Source of the DNA: Cryptomeria japonica
Lineage: Eukaryota > Streptophyta > Pinopsida > Cupressales > Cupressaceae
Direction of reading: 5' to 3'
NCBI RefSeq assembly: GCF_030272615.1
Contig: NC_081405.1
Location: forward strand, 310,449,235-310,513,234
DNA: 64,000 bases
A program made the position numbers and the translations under genes. The notes beneath the pieces are model-generated. The model did no database searches. It was given only the letters and a program-made list of their open reading frames with translations, and was not told where the DNA came from. Within the stretch, counting starts at the first letter, position 1. The number at the start of each line of letters is the position of its first letter. This document shows, piece by piece, positions 26,695 through 38,618 of this stretch.

Positions 26695-29600
26695 TCACAT
26701 TATCCTGAGCTTGTTTCCCTTCTGTAACCACTTTGTGAAGAAAGATTTTGCTACCTCTTTATCTTTATCAAAACTCTGAATGGCATTAAACAATAAAAAA
26801 TATAAAGAATGAATACTATTAAGTCTAGTGTCTACTTTATAATTTAATTGAGTCAACACATAGATGACTATCTCCCTTTGCTTATTGGCAAATCGTTCTT
26901 CTGACTCCTTTAGCTTTTTTTCCAGCTCATTAATCTTTTCCAAAATTTGAGCTCTTGTTGGGTCAGTAGATCTAGTGGGCTTAGGTTCATTGTCAACATA
27001 TGGTAAGAGTGGTTCTATTGGAGTATCAGTCTCACTATGAAACTGGATTGATGCATCTATGTGTGAAATTGCTGGAGACCTGGATGTTGATGGAACTGAT
27101 GCAATGGCAAGAATTGAAGAAGGTGCTCCTAATTATCTCTACTCATAGAGCTAAACTTTAGTCTGCAGCTCCACACATTTCTATTGAACTGTATTATAAT
27201 CATTAAAAAGCTTCTGAAATTTCTTCATTAATTCTTGCTTCTCTTTCACCTCCCTTTTTGCAGTTTCATGGGCCAATTTGGTTGTATCAATAGCTAACTT
27301 TGAGGCCTCAAAATTCGATGTATCAGAGGCTCTCTTTACAATGAGGCTTCCTGTAAGGTCTGATTTTATATCAGGCCTCCTAGGCCCCTGTTCTAGTGAC
27401 CATATCGCCAAGGTTGCATAATCATCTATAAAATCTTATCCTTTTAATGCCAACCTTGCTTCTTCTTCTTAACTGAACATTTGGTCTCTTGATTTCCTGA
27501 TCACATCAAAGGCCACTGCATTAGCTATGTTCTACTCTGGCAGAATTAAAATACCAGCTTGAACTGCTATCATCCTACCTTCATTTGCAGTGATTGCTTT
27601 AAATTTCTCCATCATTTATGTCTTGACCTCTTCTTGATTTTTTTGGTCAGACCTGTCTTGCCTTTGGGCCATTCTCTTAGCACTTCTCTTCTTGTATTCA
27701 TCTATTTTCACCTTCCACATCATTTGAAAGAATGTAGGGCTTTTCATAAAAGCTTCATCCTCAAAGAATTTGTCACATGCCTCCTTCCTAGCATCCCTAA
27801 AAAATCTACCCTGAATATCTAGAGAAGTGATATCAAATTCCAGAGTGGGTGGCACAAGAGGAATACCAATTTGCATTTCTGCATTTGTAATTTCAATTGT
27901 GTCTTTATCCTATTGTTCTCCCATTTGTTGATCTTCTCCCTATTCTTCAAACTATCTGGGAGGTGAATAAGGCACATGTGGTGGTGAGGGACTTCTGTTT
28001 GAATCTTCAACATCAATAATCTTGATTCCTTTTGAAGGTCTAACCGACACCTTTGGGGTTGGATTTACTTTCATTATCTTCTTTCCTTTCCTCCTCACCA
28101 ACTTCCCACTATCAATAGCGTTGTCACTCTCTTCTTCACTGCTCTCCTCATCCCTTATTATTTTTATGACAATACTACCCCTTGAAGGGGGCACATAACT
28201 AGGTCTAGTTTCTTTCATCCCATCTATCCTATGAGGTGGAGGAGGAGGTGAGCCTGGTTGTTTCATTCTCATTTGGCGAATTAAGGTTGTATCTTCAAGG
28301 GTAATAGGTGTAGGCCACTACATTCTTCATATCTCAACTTGGTGGCCATAGGCTTCCTCAAGTTTGGTCTTCTTCTCTTTCAAATTGATGATCAACTCAT
28401 CAAAATTATTCTTAACAAAATCAATTTTGGCAAAGAATGGAGTGAAGCTTATTAATGGATCATAACTAGGATCCATTTTCTATACAATTTTCCATAGCTT
28501 CCTAAAAGCTATCCACTTCTCTTTCCTCAAATCTTGAGTAGTGAGATCAAATTCATTTATAATCATATCCTTAGGAAAATTGTGTTCATCAGGAAAAGCA
28601 ACTCCCTTTATTCTTTACCCAAAAATATTATAAAATCCCTTTGGGTCACTATGCATGATTACACTAACTCCCAAGTGATATGGTGCAAAGAGTTTATCAA
28701 AATGCACATATCCTCCTTTCATAATTGCAAAGTATGGAATAGCAATGTAATCAGGGAAGATAGTTCCCTTTCCCTTACATTTCAATTCTCTATCATGAAT
28801 ACAACCCATCTACCAGATTGCTTCAGCAAAACCTAATCTCAAAGGGACATTAAAAGGTAGCACATGTGGCTGACTAGGGAAACCATAAACTCTAATGACT
28901 GTGTTGACTGGATAGGGGATAATATCTCCCCAATTATTCTCAATTTTCATGATTGGCAACCTCTCCTTTGGTCTCAGAAAATCATGTAGCTATGTAGGAA
29001 TCCTTGGTTGATTCACTGTCAATCTTTGCCTTAATCTAGAAGAAAAACCATTTTCAAATCTTACAAAATTATCCTCATGCCTGTCCCATGACATATCCAT
29101 ACTCCATAACTGCATTGGTATCTCAACATTATCAATTGTCCTTCTAAGATTCATGGCACCTTCAAAATAATTTGTGATCTTATATAAGAACATATGGATA
29201 AGCAATGAGTACCAATAGAAGTTAGTGCTTAATAAATTATTCTTAATATCCAATAGTCCCTCATGAATCTTATCTTCAAGATACGGTGCGAAATCAAAAA
29301 CCACTACAACATCAGGATGTTGAATCTGAATAGCCATATGCATGAAATCTGGTGGCATAACTGTGAAAGGATTTAAACCTAAGACGTGGCACAGAGAAAA
29401 GAAAGTGGCTCATAAACACTTGGCAAAAGAACCAATTGGAAAAGGCTCCACTGAACTTGGGCCAATGTGATATGATTTGTCTCTCTCTTTCATGAAGTGG
29501 GCTAGGAGAAGGTTGGACCTGACAAAACCTTATGTTCTGTGATACTCAACCTTTATTTCATCTAAATCCACTTGAAGTGGGGTGGCAGAGGGTTCATATA

Positions 29601-29976
29601 AATCAAAAACTTCTTAGAACTCCTCCGTTTGGACTGTCAACAAGAATTCTCCATCATTTCCCCTTATTAGTCTTGAAATAGGATCATACCTGTCTACAAC
29701 TACCCTGAGAAGGTTGACATCCATGAATACATTAGGCACCACTAGTTTTCCTAAGTCATATTGTCATGCACTTGAGAATGGAGACTCCAAATTCCTCTGT
29801 CCATACCTAACTGAAACATGTCTATCCCAGTCATGGGTACCTAGCATCTGAAATTGTATATGCTTTATCAACTAACCCTTCTCCTAGGGTTTTTCCTTGA
29901 ATGAACTTCATCCCCTGATACTTATCATTTGTTGATGGTTTTAATTGGTCCAGAAAGTCATCATACAAATTCATCT
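26695..29976 (-). pseudogene. Long unknown reading frame, one frame, many stops
   Basis: One minus-strand frame carries coherent protein from about 29450 to 26695, and the preceding part to about 29976 (MNLYDDFLDQLKPS) is shifted. Recognisable stretches are YHIGPSSVEPFPIGSFAKCL, FSLCHVLGLNPFTVMPPDF, VFDFAPYLEDKIHEGLLDI, IENNWGDIIPYPVNTVIRVY and VPLRLGFAEAIWW. A proline/charged linker (PGSPPPPPHR, DEESSEEESD) follows, then lysine-rich coiled-coil-like segments near the C-terminus (KINELEKKLKESEERF). About a dozen stops interrupt it, mostly TAG, with hardly any frameshift after 29450. I do not recognise a functional domain. The style (globular N-half, acidic linker, coiled-coil C-half) is like the second protein of the LTR element at 40.1-43.5 kb, so a retroelement accessory protein is my inference. 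Confidence 0.55.
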
Positions 29977-29989
29977 TTAAATATTTTGT

Positions 29990-31400
29990 CTATTAACAAT
30001 TTCCTAGGAATCCACTGAGATGTGGTTCTTTGTTGAATCTTGGCTTGAGAAGCCCTTAGCTCTAGATATTGTAGGCTTACAAGGGCTCCCATATGCACAT
30101 TCAGATTGACCTCCTTGAACGGGACAATAGAGCCCTGACTAGGGATATCTTCCACACCAATCTCACCCTACTCCTTCTCATCTGATTCAATGTCTGGCTT
30201 ATTGATAACCACTTCCTAGATCTCCAGATCCACATGAATACCAAGATCATCCATCTTCTCAGGGGTCTCTGAGGGATTTTCAGTGCCCTTACTATCTTTC
30301 TCTCCATTCTGTTGGTCTTTTCTCTCTTTACCATCCCCTCTAGAATTTGTTTTCAAAATTTTTGTGGGCTTGGGTTGAAGATTCCCTTTCTCCTTGCTTG
30401 CATTCATTGGGTATCTCTTAGCATGATGTCCTATTGCAAATGGGATTGATTCAAACTCAATAACTTGAACGCAAGTGCCCAGCTTGGATTGTATTTCATT
30501 AGAGGACGGTCAATCTGCATTCGAGGAGACCCCAACACAGATTCTTGCAAAAATATGCCTTTTCCTAGCCGTCGTCATCGGATCTATGGATAGAAGTTCT
30601 CCAAATGAATTGTTCAGGCCGCTAGAGACATCTTCATTCTAATATTCTAGGGGGAGGCCATGAAGTATAGCTCAAACTGGAACATTTTCAAAAATGGAAT
30701 CTAAAAGGTCCAAGTTTGTGGTCCATTTCTTAAGAGCCAAGGAGGACTTGCCAATAACCTAGGGACCTCCACTTCCAACAGCCTGAATATCCTCCTTTTA
30801 GGAAAACTAAAAAGCGAAGTAACCCTTATGGAGAGTAGAGACAAGAATCTGGCCATTAGTTCTCCACTTCCTTTTGGCAAAAGCCCTAACAATTTCTATG
30901 TTAGGCCTAGGACCCATAAATTTTCCAACCAACATTCTACCCATAAGGAAAATATTGCGATCTATAACCAAATCAGGGACATAAATGGAAAACCTACCCT
31001 TTGCCGGATCAGAGATATTACTGACTGGAGGGAATACCGATTTTCCACTAGGTTTCACTCCAAAAAGAGACGTCTTAGGTTTTTGTCTGCAGACATTACC
31101 TCTAGTGGACCCCACCACATTTTGGACTCTCTTATCAACCCCTTGTCTTCCAGAGAAATCAACAAGAACTTCACAATCATTGGGAATAGCGGATACCACC
31201 TGAATAAGATTTTCCTTTTCGATCCCCCTTTGATTATTGCCATCAAACAAGTCACCCTTCCCCCCGGGCCCACCTGAATACTTTTTCCCAGGTTAGACTC
31301 TTTTGATTCCTCCTTACCATGCTTTTCACTCGGACTCTACATTGATTTCGCCTGCGATTCCTCAAAACTTGCACCACCACAGCCTACTCCAGTGCTTGAA
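29990..31400 (-). pseudogene. LINE ORF1 (DUF4283-like), copy B, 3'-truncated
   Basis: The domain order is that of copy A: SLFGVKPSGKSVFPPVSNIS, MLVGKFMGPRPNIEIVRAFA, KRKWRTNGQILVSTL, then the Lys/Glu-rich tail (NASKEKGNLQPKPTKILKTN). The zinc knuckle region is lost or unreadable. The copy ends at about 29990, within 15 bp of the start of the unknown frame 29976-26695, and has no ORF2. LINEs are normally cut at the 5' end, so loss of the 3' part is unusual. It points to a duplication, recombination or chimera rather than a simple insertion. Confidence 0.8.
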
Positions 31401-32435
31401 AATTTAAAATTTTGATTCTCCCAACTATTCTCCTCTAAAAAATATGATATTACCTTTATCTCATTTTCATTATCATTACTTGAAATTTAACCAAAATTAA
31501 ATTAAAAACATCATCGATCATTGAATTTAATTGCACTTCATACCTTATCAATAAACATATAAATATTCCATATTTTGAAACTTGATATCTCTCGGCGTAC
31601 TTTACTTAGATTTCTAAAAATATAGGTATGCTAGTTTTTAATTGTTTAAATTATAATTTTTTAAATTTATATACCTTGTAAGTGCTTGTCCATACAAATA
31701 TATACATACAATAAAATTCATCTTGTTTGTTTGATTTGATTTTAGTTTTATTTATAATATTGATACTTATATACTTTTAACTTTAGAAAACCAACAAAAT
31801 ATTTAAAATTTTATCATTACTGAATTTTTATAATTTAAAATTAATATGGTCGCTCAAATACTATATCAAATATTTCTAATATTTTAAGTCAAGTTAAATT
31901 AACTTGTGGTTAATATCATCTCTACTTTTACTTTGTGGAAAATACGTTATTATTACAAAACAACTAAACTATTTAAAAATTTATCATTATTACATATTTA
32001 TAATTTAAAATTAATATATTATTTTACATACTATATCAAATATTCTTAATATTTTTTAGTTGAGTAAAAATTAACTTATGATTAATATCAACTATACTTT
32101 CACTTTGTGGTAAAATAATTACATCTCTTCAAGTCATTATATTATAAGGGTTGATAAATATAATCATATTTGTGCATATTAAAAATAATAAATAAATAAT
32201 GCATGTAACTTTAAAAACTGTTATCTACCTTGTCTTCAAATTATTATACCATAACTAATTAATTATCTATTCTACAATAATACTATAGAAGGTAGTACTC
32301 ACTACTACTACATTGTTTCATTTATTTTTTACTTTCTTTCAATGTAAATGAAAATTATATAAACATATTAGTATGTGTTAACGATTTGTAATAGGAATCC
32401 ACTTTTTTTCTTTTTTTGCATTTTAGAAAAATACG
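29990..32435. repeat. 2.45-kb direct repeat, copy B
   Basis: Second copy of 23530-25985, about 6.46 kb away in the same orientation. It contains ORF1 and the AT-rich leader; the leader ends about 720 bp upstream of the BURP gene start. Confidence 0.85.
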
Positions 32436-33156
32436 TATATTATTCTAAATGAAATGAAAGATATAGACGCAATGAAAGATTATTGGAGATGTGAAAAGTG
32501 ATGAGTCAAATTCAGACAAACTGATATAAAGAACAATAAATGCAGTAAATTTTCACATGTCGAGAAAACAAGAGAAAGTGGGTTGTCAATCGTGTCTTGG
32601 AAATCTACTTATGAGAAAGAGAATCATAGGCAAATACAGGCTGAGGACCCAACACACCAGATTCATTCTTATCGCATCACGAGCCTAAAATACTAGTCGC
32701 CAACTTTGCACTGGGGCCAAAAATGGCAATAAAGCTATCCGACAATATTTTAGGGTTTTAACAGCGATTATAATCATAGAATACTACAAAACGTGCGACT
32801 GGCAGTATCATGAGAAGAGCAATGACAACATACATGCAAGAAAAACGTTGATCTCGTTTATATGGAATTGACATCTTTGTCCTTTGCAATTCTCAGCGCT
32901 TATTTATATGGAGGGAAGGCTCTTGGTATATGCACCTCAGAACTACTTACCTTTGCTTTATTTCAAAACAAGGTTTTTATTCTATCGTTTTTTCTTCGAT
33001 TGTTTTAATCCATCGCCTGCAACTAGTCGGTTTACATTTTGTTTTCAACAAATTTTTAGCATAGAGACTATGTGTTCATCTCACGACATTGCATGAAATT
33101 GTGGAAATAGATTCAGACCAAATCAAGTGTAACGTTTGGTTCTGATCTGTGCAGGA
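32436..33156 (+). promoter_or_regulatory. Probable promoter and 5' leader of the BURP gene
   Basis: Unique-looking, less AT-rich sequence between the LINE leader and the start codon. A TATA-like TATTTATATGG lies at 32901, about 255 bp before the ATG, which would give a leader of roughly 220 nt. A tract ending in CTGTGCAG just before the start codon (33146-33154) resembles an acceptor, so a leader intron is possible. No transcription-factor site is claimed. Confidence 0.35.
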
Positions 33157-34579
33157 ATGACTTACAAAATGCCGGTTTTCCCTACGTTGATTGTTCTCCT
33201 GGTATGTATTTTGTAGTCATATAATAAATACTATTGTCTTTTTACTAGACGAAAAATAACTTGCCAATAACAGTCTCGTGTTTATGTTGTTTTCGGCAGT
33301 GTGTGCTTGTCAGCGAGGCCGCCAATTTGGAGGATGAAAGGGTTTGTCCAGCACTAGATTACTGGAACCAGAACTTGCCCAACACATCCGTTCCCAACGC
33401 TCTACGCCAAGCCATCTGTCCTCACACCATAGCAGATCATCAGCTTGAAGATGTTAAGGCCGGAGATGTATCCATATCTAGTCAGAAGTATATTGTACCC
33501 GGAGGAGGAGATTTAACCATATATGGCCATAAGTATATTACACCTCAAGTAGGAGATGTATCCATTTCTAGTCATAACTATATTCCACCTCAAGTAGCAG
33601 ATGCATTCATCTCTAGTTATAACTATATTCCATTTCGAGGAGGAGATGTAACCATATATGGTCATAAGTACATTACACCTCAAGTAGGAGATGTATCCAT
33701 CTCTACTCATAACTATATTCCACCTCAAGAAGGAGATGTGACCATATATAATCATAAGTACATTACACCCCAAGTACGAGATGTATCCATCTCTAGTCAT
33801 AAGTATATTCCACTTCGAGAAGGAGATGCAACTATAAATAGTCAGAAGTACATTACACCTCAAATAGGAGATATATCCATCTCTAGCCATAACAAGTATA
33901 GTCATAAGTACAATCAAGCAATAGAAAAGAACCCATTGCACCAAAGAGGAGATATAACCCTATATAATCGTAAGTTTATCTTTAATAGGGACTCATCACC
34001 CCAAGGAGACATAATCCTAGCTAAGGATCCAAATCAAGCAAATGTTGAGTACCATAGGCAATTATTGGCGGTCGATCCTTTACTGTCAATTTTCTTCTTT
34101 GAGAAAGATTTACATATTGGAACCAATATGATGGTGCATCTAGTGGCGAAACAAGATTTTGTGCAACCTCAATGGAATCTATGATAGACTATAGTACTGC
34201 AAAACTTGGAAGTAATGATTTGAATGTATTGGTTACAAATCTTCCCATCAATTTCAATTCTGAAAATCATCAATACTCTGTCACCGCTTTGTTTGCTGAA
34301 ACCAATTCTAGTTCCAAGCATGTTATTTGCCACAGCTTAATGTATCCATATGGTATATACATGTGTCATGAGGCTAAAGGAACCGAGATCTTTGAAATAT
34401 CTCTCAGTGGCCCAGGGACATATGGAAGCTCTATACCAATGAAGGCAATATGTCATGCAGACACTAGTGGTTGGAATCCAGAGCATGCAGCCTTCGTGGC
34501 ATTGAACGTGAAACCAGGCGAGGAAGGAATCTGCCATTTCATGCTTGAAGGAACTATTGCATGGCTGCTTGCCAACTGA
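33157..34579 (+). pseudogene. BURP-domain secreted protein gene, internally deleted and frameshifted
   Basis: Exon 1 (33157-33201) encodes MTYKMPVFPTLIVLL. A GTATGT...CAG intron (33202-33299) follows, and exon 2 continues with CVLVSEA, giving a typical signal peptide. Then come YWNQNLPNTSVP, common after the signal in RD22/USP-type BURP proteins, and about ten 15-residue repeats. The BURP start is FFFEKDLHIGTNMMVHL. The frame then runs to a TGA at 34182, giving a 309-residue product. The rest of BURP lies in another frame: GETRFCATSMESMIDYSTAK and the cysteine-histidine core CH-X10-CH-X27-CH-X25-CH ending WLLAN, with a stop at 34577. About 60-65 residues of the usual domain between VHL and GET are missing, and the deletion is not a multiple of three. 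BURP proteins act in the cell wall or apoplast. This allele would make only the repeat part, unless the gap is an assembly error. Confidence 0.85.
33465..33900 (+). repeat. Coding 45-bp repeats (15 residues each) of the BURP protein
   Basis: Units start every 45 bp from 33465 to 33870. Two types interleave: DVSISSHNYIPPQVG-like and DVTIYGHKYITPQVG-like, so a 90-bp dimer is visible in places. The tenth unit degenerates into SHNKYSHKYNQ. The reading frame is preserved over all units. Because of the repetition the opposite strand also stays open, which has no meaning as a gene. Confidence 0.92.
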
Positions 34580-35755
34580 TTAGGAGCTTATATTTTAAGT
34601 ACATGTGGTTTGTTTATCTATACCTCCTATTTAATCCTTGTATCAGTTTGTATGAAAATGTGTTGTGTTTCTAAATATGCACTTCTTTTTCTCTCTATAA
34701 AGGTGAACTCCCTCTAGAAGGGATTAACTTATGGCTACTCAGGTGGAGAGAGTGTTAAAACCAAAACGGACACGTGTTGGTTGTTCACTTTCAGCTCCTC
34801 TTTACTCATATTTCTATGTTGTATTTTATGCTACTACACTATATATAGATATTCTATGTGTGCTTTTTTAATAACTCAAGTAGTAGATATTTCGTATAAT
34901 CATATTTTTTTCCTTTGTTTTCCATGTATTTATTTGTTATTATCAATCATAAAATCTAAAAACTAACATTTTATATGCAATGTTGATATTAATTACAAGA
35001 TAAATTGTCATGTAATTTGACATAATATTTGTTCAAATGTGAAAAAAATATTTATACAACTTAATATTTTTATTCTTTATATAGACAAGTCTAGTGTTTC
35101 ACACTAAATATTTAATCAGTATGTTTATTTAGTTCAGAAAAATATGTATTAGATACATTTCATGATTTAAATTAAAAAATTATTTTTTTACTTTCAATAA
35201 TTGGAAAAGAATTTAAATTTTGTTTCAAAATTTTTAATTGAATTAAAAGAAATGACATTATTTTGTATCATTAAAATTTAATTGGTGATTTAAATAAAAA
35301 TTTATACTAATTATCAATATGTAATTGGTTAATAATTTGTTTATATTGTTTGTGATTTTTTTAATAACTTTGAATATTATATTAAATTTAATATATCATA
35401 TATGAAATAAATTTTGTTCAAGTAATATAGATATGTTTAAAGTGATTGTCCTATAATGATTGTTACTTTTATAGTTAATTTAAAAATAAAAGAAATTATT
35501 AAATTAAGACATAAAAGATCACTTAACCTATGTTTAACTAAAAAATAACTTGTATATTTGAATTATGAGATAAGTTATTAAAAATCCACAAAAGATTTAT
35601 TTTTTGGAGTAAATATAAAGTAGCAAAATTACATCTTCATCACATTAGTTCATGAGTCTGATCAGCAGGGGATGAATCAATACTTACAAAAATACATCAT
35701 ACCCACTTACTTACAAAATATAGGAGTTACATAGAACAAAAATAATAGAGAACTA
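34580..35755. other. AT-rich region downstream of the BURP gene
   Basis: Probably the 3' untranslated region and intergenic DNA. No gene recognised. Confidence 0.5.
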
Positions 35756-35759
35756 CACC

Positions 35760-38618
35760 CCATAGTCAGTCAAATGATGTGTCTATATCAGGTAAACTGT
35801 TATTTCCAGCTAGGGGAACCCGTGCAGTCCATCCATGGCCCCCTTCCATCCAGACTTCAATCAGTCCATTAAAAATTTGTTCTACATGAGCCTGTGTATT
35901 TTGGGTATGAATCTGTTCTTCTTCTCCATGAACATCCATCCTAGCTTGTCTTTGTTCTAGCTGGTGCATGAACCTCAACCAGCCTGTTTAAGAACTGTAT
36001 TGTTGCTACCAACCCGATACCATGTACAACCATTAGATAATTCCTTCAAATAAACAATTGTATAGCCATCCTTGATCCATTGATCAAAATTTCCTTCATC
36101 TAACCTAAGGACCATGGTAACCTACAGGGAAACTAAGTGAAAAATGAGTCTCCCAGGAGACTTAGTAAGGTTCCTAGATTTACTAGTAAAGACATCATCA
36201 ATGCAAAATTTTCATATCAGCCATAAAATCTCTAGAGAAAGACAAGACCAAAAGAGACCAACCATCTTCTTTCAACCTTTAATGAATCCAATGCAAGCAT
36301 CCAAGAAAGAAACAGAGCTATCACCAAATTTTATACCAAAAAATTTCCACACTTCCTTAGCAAAGTGATAGTCAAAGAAAACATGATTTACAGTCTCAAG
36401 GAAGTGACATATTTTACAAATGAAGAAGTTTCTCTCAAAGTCTTTCAAGGGAAGTTTATGAAGGATCAGCTACTAGCCAAAGAAGTTTTTTTTTGGTTCT
36501 AAGGGACGTACCCTGAATCTCATGAAATAAATACTCCAGCGTTGCAGGGGCCAGTCAAGGTTCCAAGAGGAGTTAAGGTAATCAAAGATGCAGTCAATAT
36601 TTAATAGAGAATCATAGATAGTTTTGGCCTCGAGGAGGGGTAGGGGCATGTCATCCGACCAACAAAGGAAAATGAGGTGACATTGAGAGGGGCAGTAGGG
36701 GTGCTGGGACAAGATAGGCGAGAGGGCATCTCTTGGGATTTTAAAGGTTCTAGATTGAGAGTGAGGAATACCAAATTTGATGGAGAGATCCTTCCAAGAG
36801 AGAAAAATTCCATTCTACATAATATTATCCAATACCCAGATGCCTCGGTTATGCCAATTGAGGGCAGAGAAGCCTTGCAATATAGAAAAAGGTTTGCCAA
36901 TATGCTTCAAATTCTACCAGATGGATTTATCCCCTGTGATAGAATCTAAATTAGTAGATAGACTAATAAAATTCTTTATAGCTTCCGAGGTTTTCCATAG
37001 TGACTTGAATACCTCAGACCAAGATGGAGCCACCTGAAAATCACTTGCCAACAGGTCACCTAAAGGAAGATTCTTCCATTTTCTGGCTCTCTTTGGAGCT
37101 GATCGGGAAATATTGTGTCTAATAAGAACCTTCCAAGTCTCATTGCCATCCATGGCCTTGAAAATCCATTTGGATGCTAGAAAAATACCTTACAACCTTC
37201 ATATCTTTGAGACTCATACCACCCTTTTGTTTCTTGATAATACACCATTCCCATTTAACAGCATGTTGCTTCCTTCTACCTTTCCCATCAGACCAAAGAA
37301 AATCTCTAATTTATTTCTGGATATAGTTAAATTGGTAGTTGCAAAAGAGTCAGGCTAAGTTGTAGTAAATGTTATATGAAGACATAATATTTTGGCATAC
37401 CTGGAATCTTCCTGCCAAAGATAGAAAATTTTGATTCCATTTAGATAACTTCTTATCAATCTTGTTTCTAATCCACTCCCACATTTTTTTCAAATTGGGG
37501 ACAATGGAGAAGGGAATGCCAAGGTACTTCACAATTTTATTTGGACCTTCCCATTTGAGAGGGAATTTATAAATCCATCTTGGTGGAGATTCCTCCCATC
37601 CTAGGAAACATGATTTATGTAATGCTATTTTGCTTCCAGAAGCATGGCAAAATATATCTAGGTTCTCCAACACAGCCGATAGATTACCTTCTTCGATTTC
37701 CATAAGATTTGTTGTGTCATCAACAAATTGAATATTTTTTACTTCATCCCCATTAGGGAGACTGGTACCTTTGACCCTGGGAGAAACTTCATTGTTATTC
37801 AAAACGTAGGAAAGAGCATCAGCAGCAAGAACATAGAGAGAAGGTGTTAGGGGACACCCTTGTCTGATAGAGCTAGAGAGTGGGAAGCTTTCAGATATTA
37901 ATCAATTAACTTCAACCATGGCATTAGCATGAGAAAGAAAAGTCTTGATAATCTTATAGAATGAACTAGGAAAACCTAAAGATTTAAACATTTGGAGGAT
38001 AAAATCCCACTCTATCCTATCATAGGCTTTTTCAAATTCGATGAGGAGCATGGAACTCTATTGCCTAGAGTGTTTCGACCAACTTAAAGCTTCCCAACAA
38101 GTTACCAAATTTTCCAAGATATACCTGCCTTTAACAAAACCAGTCTGAGTTGGACAAATAATCCTAGGCAGAATGCTTTCGAATCTTAGAGCAATCACTT
38201 TTGCCAAGATCTTATAAGAAACATTTAGAAGGGTGATCATTCTCCAATTTTTTATTAAGGTCTTATCTCCATCTTTCAGAAGAAGTTTAATGAGCCCTTG
38301 ATTGATCTCCTTCCCCAGAGTGTCAGCCCCAATGGCTTCCTCATATAAAAGAAGAAGATCATCAGCTACCCAATCATTTTTTTTTTGTAGAATTCAACTA
38401 GGAAACCATCTCGACCAGGCGATTTGTCATTATTTAAAGAGATGATGGAAATCTTTATTTCCTCCTTAGTAATAGCTTTCCCCAATAACTCCCGATCACC
38501 ATCTAAAATTTTATTACAGAACAATCATATTAATGATATTCCTAGCCCTAGATTGTTGTTCCCCCCCATGTTTTGAGGTGAACAGATTCTTGTAAAATTG
38601 TGCAAAGGAATTAAGGAT
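35760..38618 (-). pseudogene. Second LINE ORF2, 3' half (reverse transcriptase and zinc region)
   Basis: The minus strand carries NSFAQFYKNLFTSK at the interruption point, then ITLLNVSYKILAKVIALRFE, CPTQTGFVKGRYILENLV, EFEKAYDRIEWDF and RQGCPLTPSLY. The active site QFVDDTTNLMEIEEGN is near 37715 and IVKYLGIPFSI near 37530. A zinc-region remnant, FICKICHFLETVNHVFFD, is near 36430. These are successive reverse transcriptase and downstream motifs of a plant L1-type LINE. Stops and frameshifts occur throughout. A further decayed stretch to about 35760 (DEGNFDQWIKDGYTIVYLKE) may be the C-terminus or 3' region; I do not recognise it. The 5' half lies at 46620-48185 beyond the LTR element. Confidence 0.85.

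Noticed and set aside
23530-32435. The 2.45-kb direct repeats read as LTRs around the frame at 26.7-29.98 kb
   Set aside because: They encode LINE ORF1, one copy continues into LINE ORF2, no TG/CA ends or target duplication are visible, and neither a primer-binding site nor a polypurine tract adjoins them.
33513-33944. 143-codon open frame on the strand opposite the BURP repeats
   Set aside because: It exists only because the 45-bp coding repeat happens to be free of stops on the other strand; it has no domain or start context.
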